Source: Draconibacterium sp. (GTDB lineage: Bacteria > Bacteroidota > Bacteroidia > Bacteroidales > Prolixibacteraceae). From it: 14,675 bases of DNA. Location of the stretch: assembly GCA_027011835.1 (NCBI GenBank), contig JALUZN010000025.1, positions 1 to 14,675 of the forward strand. Reading direction: 5' to 3'. Below are positions 1 to 7,791 of this stretch, piece by piece (within the stretch, counting starts at the first letter, position 1; every line of letters starts with the position of its first letter). The position numbers were made by a program, and so were the translations under genes. The notes under the pieces are model-generated. The model saw only the letters and a list, made by a program, of their open reading frames with translations. It was not told the origin of the DNA and made no database searches.

Positions 1-23
1 AATTTTTATTGGTTCTAAAGCGT

Positions 24-62
24 AAAAAAGGGGCTATTCAGTTTTTGAATAGCCCCTTTTTT
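24..62. terminator. Perfect-stem intrinsic terminator after the GH130 gene
   Basis: The arms 24-40 and 46-62 are perfect reverse complements (17 bp). A GGGGCTATTCA core is flanked by A6 and T6 runs, with a 5-nt loop (41-45). Read on the minus strand the stem ends in a T-run 14 bases after the GH130 stop codon, so it should end that transcript. The A/T flanks are symmetric, so it could also stop plus-strand transcription entering from the left of the window. Confidence 0.93.
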
Positions 63-75
63 CAAGAGATTGCTT

Positions 76-1041
76 TTACAACGAGTTGTTCTTAACAAAA
101 TCAATAATCTCTTTTTGGTATCCAAAAGCCATTCCCACAACAGTGTCGGCAGCTCCATAATAAACGGCTATTTTTTCTCCGTCGGCCAAAGCCGCACAAG
201 GGAAAACAACATTCGGCACATCGCCGGTAAGTTCGTATTGCTCTGCCGGAGCAAGCAGATAAGGTTTTGTACGGTAAAGTACTTTATCGGGCTTTTCGAG
301 GTCGAGCAGGGCTGCACCCATCGAATAACGAAATCCGTTACACGTATTAATTACACCGTGGTAAAACATTAACCACCCCTCGTCGGTTCGAATGGGAACC
401 GAACCTGCACCAATCTTTGTGCACTGCCACGCACTCTGCTCAAAAGGCGAAACTTTCATTACACAACGGTGTTCTCCCCAATAAATCATATCGGGACTGT
501 AACTGATATAAATATCGCCAAACGGAGTGTGTCCGTTATCACTTGGCCGGCTTAACATAGCATATTTGCCATCTATTTTTTCGGGGAAAAGAACGCCATT
601 TCGGTTAAAAGGCAAAAATGCATTTTCGCACTGGTGAAATGTTTTAAAATCGAATGTGTAAGCAATACCAATTGTTGGCCCGTGGTAACCGTTGCACCAC
701 GTTACCCAATACCGGTCTTCGATAAAAGTTACTCGCGGATCGTATTTATAATCCGACTCAATCATATCGGTATTTCCGGGAACCATTTCTATGGGTTCGT
801 GGTTAATATCCCAGTTAATACCGTCTTTACTGAATCCGGCAAAAATATTCATTTGCACCGCTTTATTATCGGCACGAAAAACTCCTGCAAACCCATCTTC
901 AAACGGAACAACAGCACTGTTAAATATACTGTTTGAACTTGGAATATGGTAACGCCCGATTACCGGATTCTGTGAATATCGCCACATAACTTCTTCCGAA
1001 CCTTCAGGCCGGTTTTCCCAAGGAATATTTATATTTTTCAT
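76..1041 (-). CDS. GH130 beta-mannoside phosphorylase
   Basis: This is a 321-aa cytoplasmic enzyme with the five-bladed propeller signature of glycoside hydrolase family 130. Such enzymes use inorganic phosphate to split beta-mannosides into mannose 1-phosphate and a sugar. Visible marks are Y-D-P-R-V with the likely catalytic Asp101, and the basic residues expected around phosphate: R147 in NRNGVLFPEK, R165 in LSRPSD, K209 in TKIGAG and H228 in YHGV. Their presence argues for a phosphorylase rather than the hydrolytic GH130 subgroup, which lacks them. There is no signal peptide. I chose the Met at 1041 over the upstream one at 1083, because the extra residues are translated from a low-complexity CAAGA repeat and the family begins near this Met. 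The acceptor (glucose, mannose or GlcNAc) cannot be told from sequence alone. The adjacent MFS gene and the GH18 gene suggest a beta-mannosyl-GlcNAc or similar disaccharide. Confidence 0.9.
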   Translation of the reverse strand: MKNINIPWENRPEGSEEVMWRYSQNPVIGRYHIPSSNSIFNSAVVPFEDGFAGVFRADNKAVQMNIFAGFSKDGINWDINHEPIEMVPGNTDMIESDYKYDPRVTFIEDRYWVTWCNGYHGPTIGIAYTFDFKTFHQCENAFLPFNRNGVLFPEKIDGKYAMLSRPSDNGHTPFGDIYISYSPDMIYWGEHRCVMKVSPFEQSAWQCTKIGAGSVPIRTDEGWLMFYHGVINTCNGFRYSMGAALLDLEKPDKVLYRTKPYLLAPAEQYELTGDVPNVVFPCAALADGEKIAVYYGAADTVVGMAFGYQKEIIDFVKNNSL

Positions 1042-1059
1042 GTGTTTAAAATTTAGAAT

Positions 1060-1090
1060 CAAGATACAAGAGCCAAGACACAAGACAAGA
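1060..1090. repeat. Five-copy CAAGA repeat in the GH130 leader
   Basis: CAAGA starts at 1060, 1067, 1074, 1081 and 1086. The first four copies are spaced exactly 7 bp apart and the last 5 bp. In the sense of the GH130 transcript the unit reads TCTTG. It lies between the GH130 start codon and the 56-bp conserved element. No function can be assigned. Confidence 0.75.
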
Positions 1091-1094
1091 AAAT

Positions 1095-1150
1095 TAGTGC
1101 TTTAACTTAATCATGCTCCTGTGTGTGAAATCTTTTATCATGAATGTTTC
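1095..1150 (-). repeat. 56-bp conserved upstream element, copy A (before GH130)
   Basis: The reverse complement of 1095-1150 aligns without gaps to 2661-2716 with 5 mismatches, including a 22-bp perfect run centred on TTTCACACACAG. This copy ends 53 bp before the GH130 start, and in the same orientation relative to its gene as copy B has to GH18. It is probably a shared operator, promoter part or leader element, because similarity fades outside it. The rest of 1042-1234 holds only the CAAGA repeat and AT-rich sequence. Confidence 0.88.
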
Positions 1151-1234
1151 ATCGTATTAAAAATTAAATTCGTTCTATTACAATCTCGAAAAGCAATTTT
1201 GATTGAGTATCTATTTAAATTACTCGTTATTGTT

Positions 1235-2530
1235 TCATTCTATTTTATCCAATTCTTCCTGTTCTTTATTATCGGGGCGGGCAAACGGTAAAAATTTAGC
1301 GGCAATAAACACCGGAACTGCTGCCAACAAAACCCACATAAAAAATGTTTTATACCCCAATAAATCACTAAAGTATCCACTCATCATCGAAGGAATCATA
1401 AATCCGAGGTTCATAATTCCGGTAGCAAATGCATAATGAGCCATCTTGTATTTTCCCGGTGCAACCTGCTGCATCATAAAAAGCATTAACCCCACGAAAC
1501 CAAAACCGTACCCCAAGTATTCGAAAACCACTGCGGCAGCTACATAATAAAGTTCCTGCGGCTGATTTATGGCAAGTACAGCATAAACAATAAACGGAAT
1601 ATTAAAACTGGCAACCAAATAAATAAGTGCTTTTTTTAGTCCTCGCTTTGCAATAAAATAGCCGGCAAGAACAGAACCAAGCACAAACGCAATTGTTCCG
1701 AAGGTTCCGTAAACCAATCCCACTTGTTCGGTTGTTAATCCCAGCCCACCGTCCGAAACATCGGCAATAAAAAACAGGGGTGCTATTTTTATGGCAAATC
1801 CTTCTGCAAACCGGTAAAGAATAATAAACCCGATGTACAAATAGATGTATTTTTTTTGGAAAAAAGTTTTCAAAACATCCCAAAGTGTTGTAAACCCGTC
1901 TTTTAAGGAGGCAACCTCAACACTTGTTTTTCCCTTTGGCAGCATGCGAATATGGTACAAAGCCAGCACAACCATAATAGCACTTATTGCTACCATAACA
2001 GAAACCCATGCATTTACCACACCAAGTTTTCCCTCCAGAACTCCGGCCAAATAAACCAATCCTCCGGCGGCAAACAGTTTGGCAATATTGTACGAAGCAC
2101 CCTGCCAACCAATGTATTCGGCTTGCAATTTTGGAGAAAGAACATCGAGGTAAACACCGTCGGTAGCAATGTCGTTGGTAGCGCCACTAAAAGCAACAAT
2201 GGCTAAAAGTGCAATCGAGTAAGTAAAGAAATTATTTAGCGGCAACGAAAAAGCAACAAGGGCAAAAGTAATACCGGTTATAAATTGCGATGCAACAACA
2301 AAATATTTTTTCGATTTAAACATCTCCAAAACCGGGCTCCAAAAAGGTTTTAATGTCCAGGGTAGCATAATTAACGATGTCCAGAAAGCAATCTGAGTAT
2401 CGGAAACGCCCATGTTTTTATACATTAAAACCGATGCCTGCGCAATGGCCACAAATGGTAAACCCATAGCAAAATATGCAGTAGGAACCCAAAGAAAAGG
2501 TTTGGTCTGTTTTGTTTTTTCTGTCGACAT
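1235..2530 (-). CDS. MFS permease of the AmpG/PAT type
   Basis: This 431-aa inner-membrane protein has about 12 hydrophobic segments. The N-terminal pattern PFLWVPTAYFAMGLP, followed by LPWTLKPFWSPVLE, resembles the AmpG-like (PAT) branch of the major facilitator superfamily. AmpG itself imports GlcNAc-anhydroMurNAc muropeptides, and Bacteroidota relatives often sit in glycan loci as oligosaccharide importers. The gene ends 194 bp upstream of the GH130 start on the same strand and is divergent from GH18. It therefore plausibly imports the disaccharide that the phosphorylase splits. Its own promoter was not recognised in 2531-2775. The protein ends in a lysine- and glutamate-rich tail, and its stop codon is TGA. 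The fold and family are well supported; the substrate is inferred from context only. Confidence 0.85.
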   Translation of the reverse strand: MSTEKTKQTKPFLWVPTAYFAMGLPFVAIAQASVLMYKNMGVSDTQIAFWTSLIMLPWTLKPFWSPVLEMFKSKKYFVVASQFITGITFALVAFSLPLNNFFTYSIALLAIVAFSGATNDIATDGVYLDVLSPKLQAEYIGWQGASYNIAKLFAAGGLVYLAGVLEGKLGVVNAWVSVMVAISAIMVVLALYHIRMLPKGKTSVEVASLKDGFTTLWDVLKTFFQKKYIYLYIGFIILYRFAEGFAIKIAPLFFIADVSDGGLGLTTEQVGLVYGTFGTIAFVLGSVLAGYFIAKRGLKKALIYLVASFNIPFIVYAVLAINQPQELYYVAAAVVFEYLGYGFGFVGLMLFMMQQVAPGKYKMAHYAFATGIMNLGFMIPSMMSGYFSDLLGYKTFFMWVLLAAVPVFIAAKFLPFARPDNKEQEELDKIE

Positions 2531-2612
2531 AAAACTCGAATAAAAAATTAATTCCGAAAATACATTATCTAAGTATAAAACTTCTTAAAGTTTGTACTTT
2601 TTTAAACTATTT

Positions 2613-2644
2613 TATGAAGTTAACAGGCGAGAGTCATACTTTTG
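2613..2644 (+). promoter_or_regulatory. Candidate Bacteroidota promoter for the GH18 gene
   Basis: TACTTTTG at 2637-2644 fits the -7 consensus TAnnTTTG exactly. A weak -33 (TATG, 2613-2616) lies 20 bp upstream. Transcription would start near 2651, placing the 56-bp conserved element inside a leader of about 125 nt. A second TAnnTTTG match (TAAATTTG, 2748-2755) has no convincing -33 and sits very close to the start codon. Confidence 0.45.
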
Positions 2645-2660
2645 TTCGAATCAAATAAAA

Positions 2661-2716
2661 GAAACATTCGTGATAAAAGATTTCACACACAGAAGCAAGG
2701 TTTAGTTAAAGCACTA
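2661..2716 (+). repeat. 56-bp conserved upstream element, copy B (before GH18)
   Basis: This is the inverted partner of 1095-1150 (51/56 identical). It ends 59 bp before the GH18 start codon, compared with 53 bp for copy A and GH130. It lies in the divergent 245-bp spacer between the MFS and GH18 genes, so it could act on either gene. No third copy was noticed in the window. Confidence 0.88.
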
Positions 2717-2775
2717 TTCCTGGTTCTAAATATAAGTCTTAAACAGATAAATTTGTTGAAATTAAATTTAAAAAA

Positions 2776-3963
2776 ATGAGTTGGAAAATTAGTTATAAAC
2801 CGGTTTTGTTCGTTACGCTGATGGTTTTTTTGTTTGGAGGGTGTCATTATCAGTCGCATAAAAAAACAATAAGAAGTTCGAAACCTGCTACTGAAAAGAG
2901 ACACAACGTTGTGGCTTACGTTGCCGGATATCGGAATTTCGATTTTGCCACCATCGATGTTGCCGGAATAACGCATATTAACTACGCTTTTGCAAATATT
3001 GTTAACGGCGAAGTAGTTTTCGATACAACAAAAATCGACGGGAAAAATCTGACTCCGAAAGATATTGATGCTCTCAACAGTTTAAAAGCTAAAAATTCCG
3101 ACCTGAACGTTTTAGTTTCGGTGGGAGGTTGGAGTTGGTCGAAAGGGTTTTCCGATGCAGCACTCACCGAGAAATCGCGATTACGATTTGCAAAAAGCTG
3201 CGCCAATTTTGTTCAGAAATATAAAATTGACGGCATCGACCTCGACTGGGAATATCCAAATCAGCCGGGAGCAGGAAACACCTTCCGCCCCGAAGATGTA
3301 CACAATTTCACATTATTATTGAAAGCCGTTCGTGAAGAGTTAGATTTACTGACACAGAAGGAAAACAAAAACTGACACTATTTACTGACCATTGCAACCG
3401 GTGCCGACAAAACTTATGTAAAGAATACCGAACTTGGGGAGATTTATAAGTACATCGATTTTTTAAATATTATGACCTATGATTTTTATAACGGGTTGCA
3501 TAAAACAACCGGACATCATAGTAATTTTAAGTCTTCGGCACACCCCGAACTGGATATGAACAGCGTTGTAGATGCAGTACAAAACCATATAAATGCAGGA
3601 TTTCCGGCAAACAGAATAAATCTGGGTATCCCATTTTATGGCCGAATATGGAAGGGAGTTAAAAACAACGGCAAACAAATTCTTTTTCAAAAAGCCGAAA
3701 CGGTAGGAATGGGAATTGATTATGTAAATTTTTACAAGAATATTAATGCAAACGGTTTTGTTCGCTTTTGGAACGAAAATGCAAAAGCACCCTATTTATG
3801 GAATGCCGAAACAAAAACTTTTATTTCGTATGAAGATGAAGAATCTATTGCCTATAAAATGAATTTCATAAAAAGTAAAGGGCTGGCCGGGGTTATGTTT
3901 TGGGAATACAGCGCCGACCACAACAAAACACTTTTAAATGCCGTAATAAAAAATCTAAAATAG
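2776..3963 (+). pseudogene. GH18 chitinase-like lipoprotein with in-frame TGA
   Basis: The reading frame covers 395 codons and is interrupted once, by TGA at 3373-3375 (codon 200). The frame does not shift: HYLLTIATGA follows directly, as expected for the family. The N-terminus is a lipoprotein signal ending FGGC (Cys23), so the product would be anchored to an envelope membrane. Glycoside hydrolase family 18 marks are SVGGWSW, the catalytic DGIDLDWE (152-159, acid Glu159), MTYDFY (233-238), GIPFYGR (284-290, typical of chitinases with the alpha/beta insertion domain) and FWEYSAD with Trp376. The second half contains essential barrel strands, so a 199-aa product should be inactive. All motifs are intact on both sides, which points to a very recent nonsense mutation or a sequencing error; homologues would probably have Gly, Arg or Trp here. 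TGA is a normal stop for other genes in the window, so recoding is unlikely. Confidence 0.88.
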
Positions 3964-4009
3964 CTTTTAAAAAAAGAGTCAAACAATACAATTGAGCAGC
4001 TGAAATAAC

Positions 4010-4450
4010 CTATTTTTTATAAAACGGCAAAACCACATAAGTATAAAGAATACAACCTACACAAACTGCAAGTGCAAATTCGAGGGTTGCAAAAAACACA
4101 AATATCCCGGCAGTAATTAGTGCAGCCGTATTCATATCAAAAAAATAGAATAGCACTGTTGCCAACACAAATGCAAACCCCAACCGGGCAGCAAATATTT
4201 TTGGCGCTTTATCTATCTTTTTCTCTCGTAATTGCAAACAGTTTACAACTCTATGACTAAGATAACTAACGGGACTAAATGAAATGGATGTAAAAGCTCT
4301 GATAAAAAAGTCGATTAACAGGATAACAAAAAGCAAAGGCAGATTAAACGCAAACCCGGATACAATTAATAAAATTCCGAGGAAAGCATTTGAGTGGGTA
4401 ATTTGTTCGTTAATCCGCTCTTTTGAAATTGGGCATGTCAGTTGTTTCAT
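4010..4450 (-). CDS. DUF4395-type small membrane protein
   Basis: This 146-aa protein has about four hydrophobic segments: two back to back around residues 23-55 and two around 90-140. It opens with a conserved-looking CPIS (Cys6-Pro7). Between the segment pairs is a polar stretch with FAARLGFAF. This layout fits the DUF4395 family of uncharacterised inner-membrane proteins, some of which are found near thiol-redox proteins. No redox partner is visible here. The gene converges with GH18 (46-bp gap, no clear hairpin terminator) and follows the unknown lipoprotein after 105 bp. The cysteines Cys6, Cys73 and the pair around CVGC near the C-terminus could bind metal or form disulfides, but this is only a possibility. 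Confidence 0.7.
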   Translation of the reverse strand: MKQLTCPISKERINEQITHSNAFLGILLIVSGFAFNLPLLFVILLIDFFIRAFTSISFSPVSYLSHRVVNCLQLREKKIDKAPKIFAARLGFAFVLATVLFYFFDMNTAALITAGIFVFFATLEFALAVCVGCILYTYVVLPFYKK

Positions 4451-4555
4451 AGTCGAAAATGTTTAAATATTTATAAACACAGACGCACAAAAAGAAAAAA
4501 CCTGACAATTTTCCTAAAAAATATCACATGGAACTTTATCGAACTACGACGTCAT

Positions 4556-5161
4556 TCACGAGGCAACCCCATCGAGAAAAACTTTAAGCAGTTCTCCCTC
4601 TTCGTTGAAAATAACAATGCGTTCCCGGCTTATATTCGTACCACAGAGTGCGCCACAATAGTCTTTCCATAAAATATACATATGCACAACATATACCGAC
4701 TCAAAACGTTCCGGAGTAACAGATTCTCCCTTATTATTTTTCGGCGGAGAGTAATAAATTTTCTGAAACGAGACTTCTGCTTTATAGTTAAACTCGGCTG
4801 TTATTAAAAAATTTGCTGGCTTGTCTTTATTCAAAGAATCGATTACATGCGTATAGAAATTAACTGCATCGATTGTAATACAATATGGAACTCGAATTCC
4901 ATCAAAATCGTCGTAATACCAATAATTCGAATCGGGAATCGCTATTGTTTGTGTCGAAATTGCATTAATAATATCTTCTCGTGGAGGATAATAATTTTCG
5001 GCTTTCGTTAACAATGCCTCCTCAACGCTATTCCCAAAATCGCGCACAATCAGCTTTTTATACTCTCTTTCTTCCTCATTCCCTCCCGGTTCCTGCATAC
5101 ACGACGATGCAATAAAAGCGACGGCTGCAACCCAAAAAATAATCTTTGTTCCGAATCTCAT
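4556..5161 (-). CDS. Hypothetical lipoprotein
   Basis: This 201-aa protein matches no family I recognise. The N-terminus is a typical type II signal: a basic start, a hydrophobic stretch, then IASSC with the lipidated Cys21. It is followed by an acidic linker (QEPGGNEEERE), which suggests an outer-membrane or periplasmic lipoprotein. The mature part is mixed polar sequence without repeats or membrane segments, with NYYPPRED and later YILWKDYCGALCG as notable stretches. The latter contains a closely spaced Cys pair. It is downstream of the rhamnosidase (88 bp) on the same strand but probably has its own promoter. The gene is convincing because of its length, signal peptide and start position; the function is unknown. 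Confidence 0.75.
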   Translation of the reverse strand: MRFGTKIIFWVAAVAFIASSCMQEPGGNEEEREYKKLIVRDFGNSVEEALLTKAENYYPPREDIINAISTQTIAIPDSNYWYYDDFDGIRVPYCITIDAVNFYTHVIDSLNKDKPANFLITAEFNYKAEVSFQKIYYSPPKNNKGESVTPERFESVYVVHMYILWKDYCGALCGTNISRERIVIFNEEGELLKVFLDGVAS

Positions 5162-5226
5162 ACTTCTTTTTTTAATCTAATCTAACTTTACACATTTTAG
5201 ATGCGGTAAAGCTGTTAATGGTTGCG

Positions 5227-5257
5227 CAAAAATAAAATATTTCTAAAAATTAATAAC
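5227..5257 (-). promoter_or_regulatory. Candidate promoter for the hypothetical lipoprotein
   Basis: On the minus strand TATTTTTG (plus-strand 5227-5234) matches the Bacteroidota -7 consensus TAnnTTTG exactly and lies about 65 bp before the ATG at 5161. No good TTTG -33 element is found at the expected distance, so the match is one-sided. Confidence 0.3.
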
Positions 5258-7628
5258 TAATTTTATTCTTTCCTGCCTTTAAAAGGTGTTGCTTTCCGTT
5301 CCACAAAAATAGTGCATTCATTTTTTCAGGAATAAAGATTTCTCCCTGCACCGCTTCATTATCGAATTTCAAATTTAGTTTAATCTCTCCTTTGGGATGA
5401 GTAAAAGCTGCATCAATAAATTTTAATTCACCCGGATTTGGAGCAATCTGTACTTTTGCAAAGCCTGCGTCAACGGGTTGAATACCACAAATTGTTTTAA
5501 AGAAATTAATATTTGGCGAGCAACTCCACGGGTGACAATCGGAACGTTGTGTACGAGTTCCGGTGAGAGCAACTTCGGTAAAAGTGGTTAAATTATTCTC
5601 CATCATCTCTTTCCAACCTGCCAAATGGTTCTGAAATTCTGCTCCCATTCCCGCCATATTAAATGCTTCGAAAAGGTAGTGATGAAAATAGAGGCCAATT
5701 TCAGAAAGATTGTTTTCCTCCCACATTTTCGTTAATATTTGTTTGGCCTTTTTGCCTTTTGCTGCACCTGCAAGAACAGCAAAAATATTGGTATGCTGCG
5801 AATAATATTTCATTTCGGGCGTATCGGAATACAGCCCCCGTTTACTATCGAAACAGAGACGGTTAACCGATTCGACTAACTTTTCCGATCGTTTTTTATA
5901 CATTTCGGCGAGGTGTTCTTTTCCAATAAACCTGTAAATTTTTGCAGCCCGTTTTAATGTGTACGCATAATGCAATGTAAACAACGTCGAATTTCCTTCC
6001 AGTCCGCCCGGTGGTACCCCGCTTTTCCAGTCGATACACCAGTCGGCATACGCCCACCAATCAATTGGCCCGGTAAGTCCATTGTTTTGGGTTTTTTTAT
6101 TGAACCACTCCAGCACCGAATAAATTCCCAAATCGAATTGCGAAGTAAAAGCAGTATCGCCGGCCCACATCATCTGGTCGTAAACAATATCGATCCATGC
6201 CAGCGAATAGATTGGAATGGTTAAATTAAATCCATCGGGATAACAGGCATGAGTTAACCCCTCCGGAATTCTCGACCAGTCGGCCTGCATTAACATTTGG
6301 CGGGTTAAATCATCGTTCCCCGATAAATATTGTAACACTTCGCCATGAATTTGAGCATCGCCAATATATTGCATTTGCTCGTAGTAGGCATCGCTAATCA
6401 GCAAGTCTTGTGCACAGAGCGAGGCAGTCCTCCAGCCCGGCTCCATCAACGAGTTCAGAAAGTTGTTATCGGTTTTAAATCTGGCTTTTAACTTAATCGG
6501 GTATTCCGATTTTTGATTGTAATAATCGACAATTGTAAGCGGCTCGTTGCCGGTTTCAATATCAATTTGAATATAACGAAACGAGCGAAACCAATTGGGA
6601 CGATACAGTCGATTCTCCCCTCCTTCGGGCATAAAAATATCGGAGTATCCAATAAGTTGATTGCCTTTAATTTTACTGCGGTCGTCTTTCCCAATCCGGT
6701 CGGAATGAAACAGCGTTTCGGCATACGAAACTTTTACGTGGCTCCCGCTTCCTCCCGTTAAAATCATTTCGGGGAAACCTAACGACATCACTTTATTATC
6801 GATTAAAAGGCTTATTTTTTTGTTGGTAGGAACGACAAAGTTTTTCAACGATTGAATGGTTGTCAACCCGTCCCAATTGTAAACAACCGGGAAATCTTCT
6901 CTCCGTTCTGTCCTGTTTTTAATAGGGCGTTTGTACAGCAACCAGCCATCAGGATAAAAAATACCTGAAACATTGTTATACCGGTAGGCCGAAATGTCGA
7001 GATATTTTGCAGCTGTCCAATTGCTATCGTCAAAACCGGGATTTTGCCACCCCCATAAATAATCTGCTCCTACAATGCTATCGGTAGGATTGGCAACATA
7101 CAATCCCTGCGTAATATCAATTCGCTGCTGCCAGAGCACCTCTTTTGGAAAATATGCCGGATTATTTTTTGCTTTCCAACCATTGTTTCCGGTGTTTACA
7201 ACTTGTTCGCCCACACTTTCTCCTTCCATAAAAAAAGCAGTTAAATGCGACAATTGCGAAAAGCCGCGTGCGGGGCCAAAATTTACAACTTCAGCAGCCA
7301 GCACATTTTTGCCGGGGTTTAAATATTCAGCCAAATCGATGGTTTGGTAGTACCAATGTTCCAAATCGCTGCGCCCCGGACCTTTGCAAACATATTCGCC
7401 ATTCACAAATAACCGGTACTGGTTATCGGCCGAAATTTTAACTTTGAAATTTGCCGGCACCTCTTTTAGGTCGAAGGTTTTTCGTAAATAAATAACATTG
7501 TATTCGTTCAACGCAATTCCGTTTGCCGAAATCCAGCTTGCACTAAAAGTTACCTCCTGTGCGAATAAGTTTGCAGAAAAAAGGATTAGAAAAACAAGGT
7601 TTGTGATTACTCTTTTTTGTCTCTTCAT
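5250..7628 (-). CDS. Secreted GH78-type alpha-L-rhamnosidase
   Basis: This 792-aa protein has a signal peptide (about residues 1-23, cleavage near FA|QE), so it is exported. An N-terminal beta-sandwich follows, with NQYRLFVNGEYVCKGPGR in the region 45-110. The centre carries an (alpha/alpha)6 barrel, and a beta domain closes the protein after about 705. In the barrel, DAYYEQMQYIGDA aligns with the family 78 motif DxxxxDERxGWxGDA. Asp413, Glu417 and Asp424 sit at the positions of the conserved Asp, general acid Glu and Asp. Late in the barrel RSDCHPW (His699, Trp701) matches the usual substrate-pocket segment. GH78 enzymes release terminal alpha-L-rhamnose from polysaccharides or glycosides. 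The YYEQ variant is typical of a divergent branch, so the exact substrate is open. It lies 163 bp downstream of the URO-D-like gene on the same strand; no promoter was recognised in that gap. Confidence 0.85.
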   Translation of the reverse strand: MKRQKRVITNLVFLILFSANLFAQEVTFSASWISANGIALNEYNVIYLRKTFDLKEVPANFKVKISADNQYRLFVNGEYVCKGPGRSDLEHWYYQTIDLAEYLNPGKNVLAAEVVNFGPARGFSQLSHLTAFFMEGESVGEQVVNTGNNGWKAKNNPAYFPKEVLWQQRIDITQGLYVANPTDSIVGADYLWGWQNPGFDDSNWTAAKYLDISAYRYNNVSGIFYPDGWLLYKRPIKNRTERREDFPVVYNWDGLTTIQSLKNFVVPTNKKISLLIDNKVMSLGFPEMILTGGSGSHVKVSYAETLFHSDRIGKDDRSKIKGNQLIGYSDIFMPEGGENRLYRPNWFRSFRYIQIDIETGNEPLTIVDYYNQKSEYPIKLKARFKTDNNFLNSLMEPGWRTASLCAQDLLISDAYYEQMQYIGDAQIHGEVLQYLSGNDDLTRQMLMQADWSRIPEGLTHACYPDGFNLTIPIYSLAWIDIVYDQMMWAGDTAFTSQFDLGIYSVLEWFNKKTQNNGLTGPIDWWAYADWCIDWKSGVPPGGLEGNSTLFTLHYAYTLKRAAKIYRFIGKEHLAEMYKKRSEKLVESVNRLCFDSKRGLYSDTPEMKYYSQHTNIFAVLAGAAKGKKAKQILTKMWEENNLSEIGLYFHHYLFEAFNMAGMGAEFQNHLAGWKEMMENNLTTFTEVALTGTRTQRSDCHPWSCSPNINFFKTICGIQPVDAGFAKVQIAPNPGELKFIDAAFTHPKGEIKLNLKFDNEAVQGEIFIPEKMNALFLWNGKQHLLKAGKNKISY

Positions 7629-7791
7629 CTTAATCTAATTTTTATTTTCAAAGTCCCGGGAATATCGCTTTGCAGGTATTCGATGCGCCTTTGAGATAAC
7701 TCGCTCTATACTAACTTTCCCATATAACACTTATTTGTCAGGAATATTTCAGTTATTCCAATTTAATATTTTTATTGTGGCGCATTTAATC

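Noticed and set aside
1042..1083. 14-residue extension of the GH130 protein from the Met at 1083
   Set aside because: It is translated from the CAAGA low-complexity repeat, and the family N-terminus fits the Met at 1041.
1095..2716. Inverted repeats as ends of a transposon carrying the permease
   Set aside because: No transposase lies between them, no flanking target duplication was seen, and the repeats are placed like leader or control elements of the outer genes.
3373..3375. TGA as selenocysteine or reassigned codon in GH18
   Set aside because: GH18 enzymes are not selenoproteins, and TGA ends the aldehyde dehydrogenase and AmpG-like genes at the expected places, so the standard code applies.
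7629..7791. Possible terminator or promoter between the URO-D-like and rhamnosidase genes
   Set aside because: I found neither a stable stem with a T-run nor a TAnnTTTG match on the minus strand in this gap.
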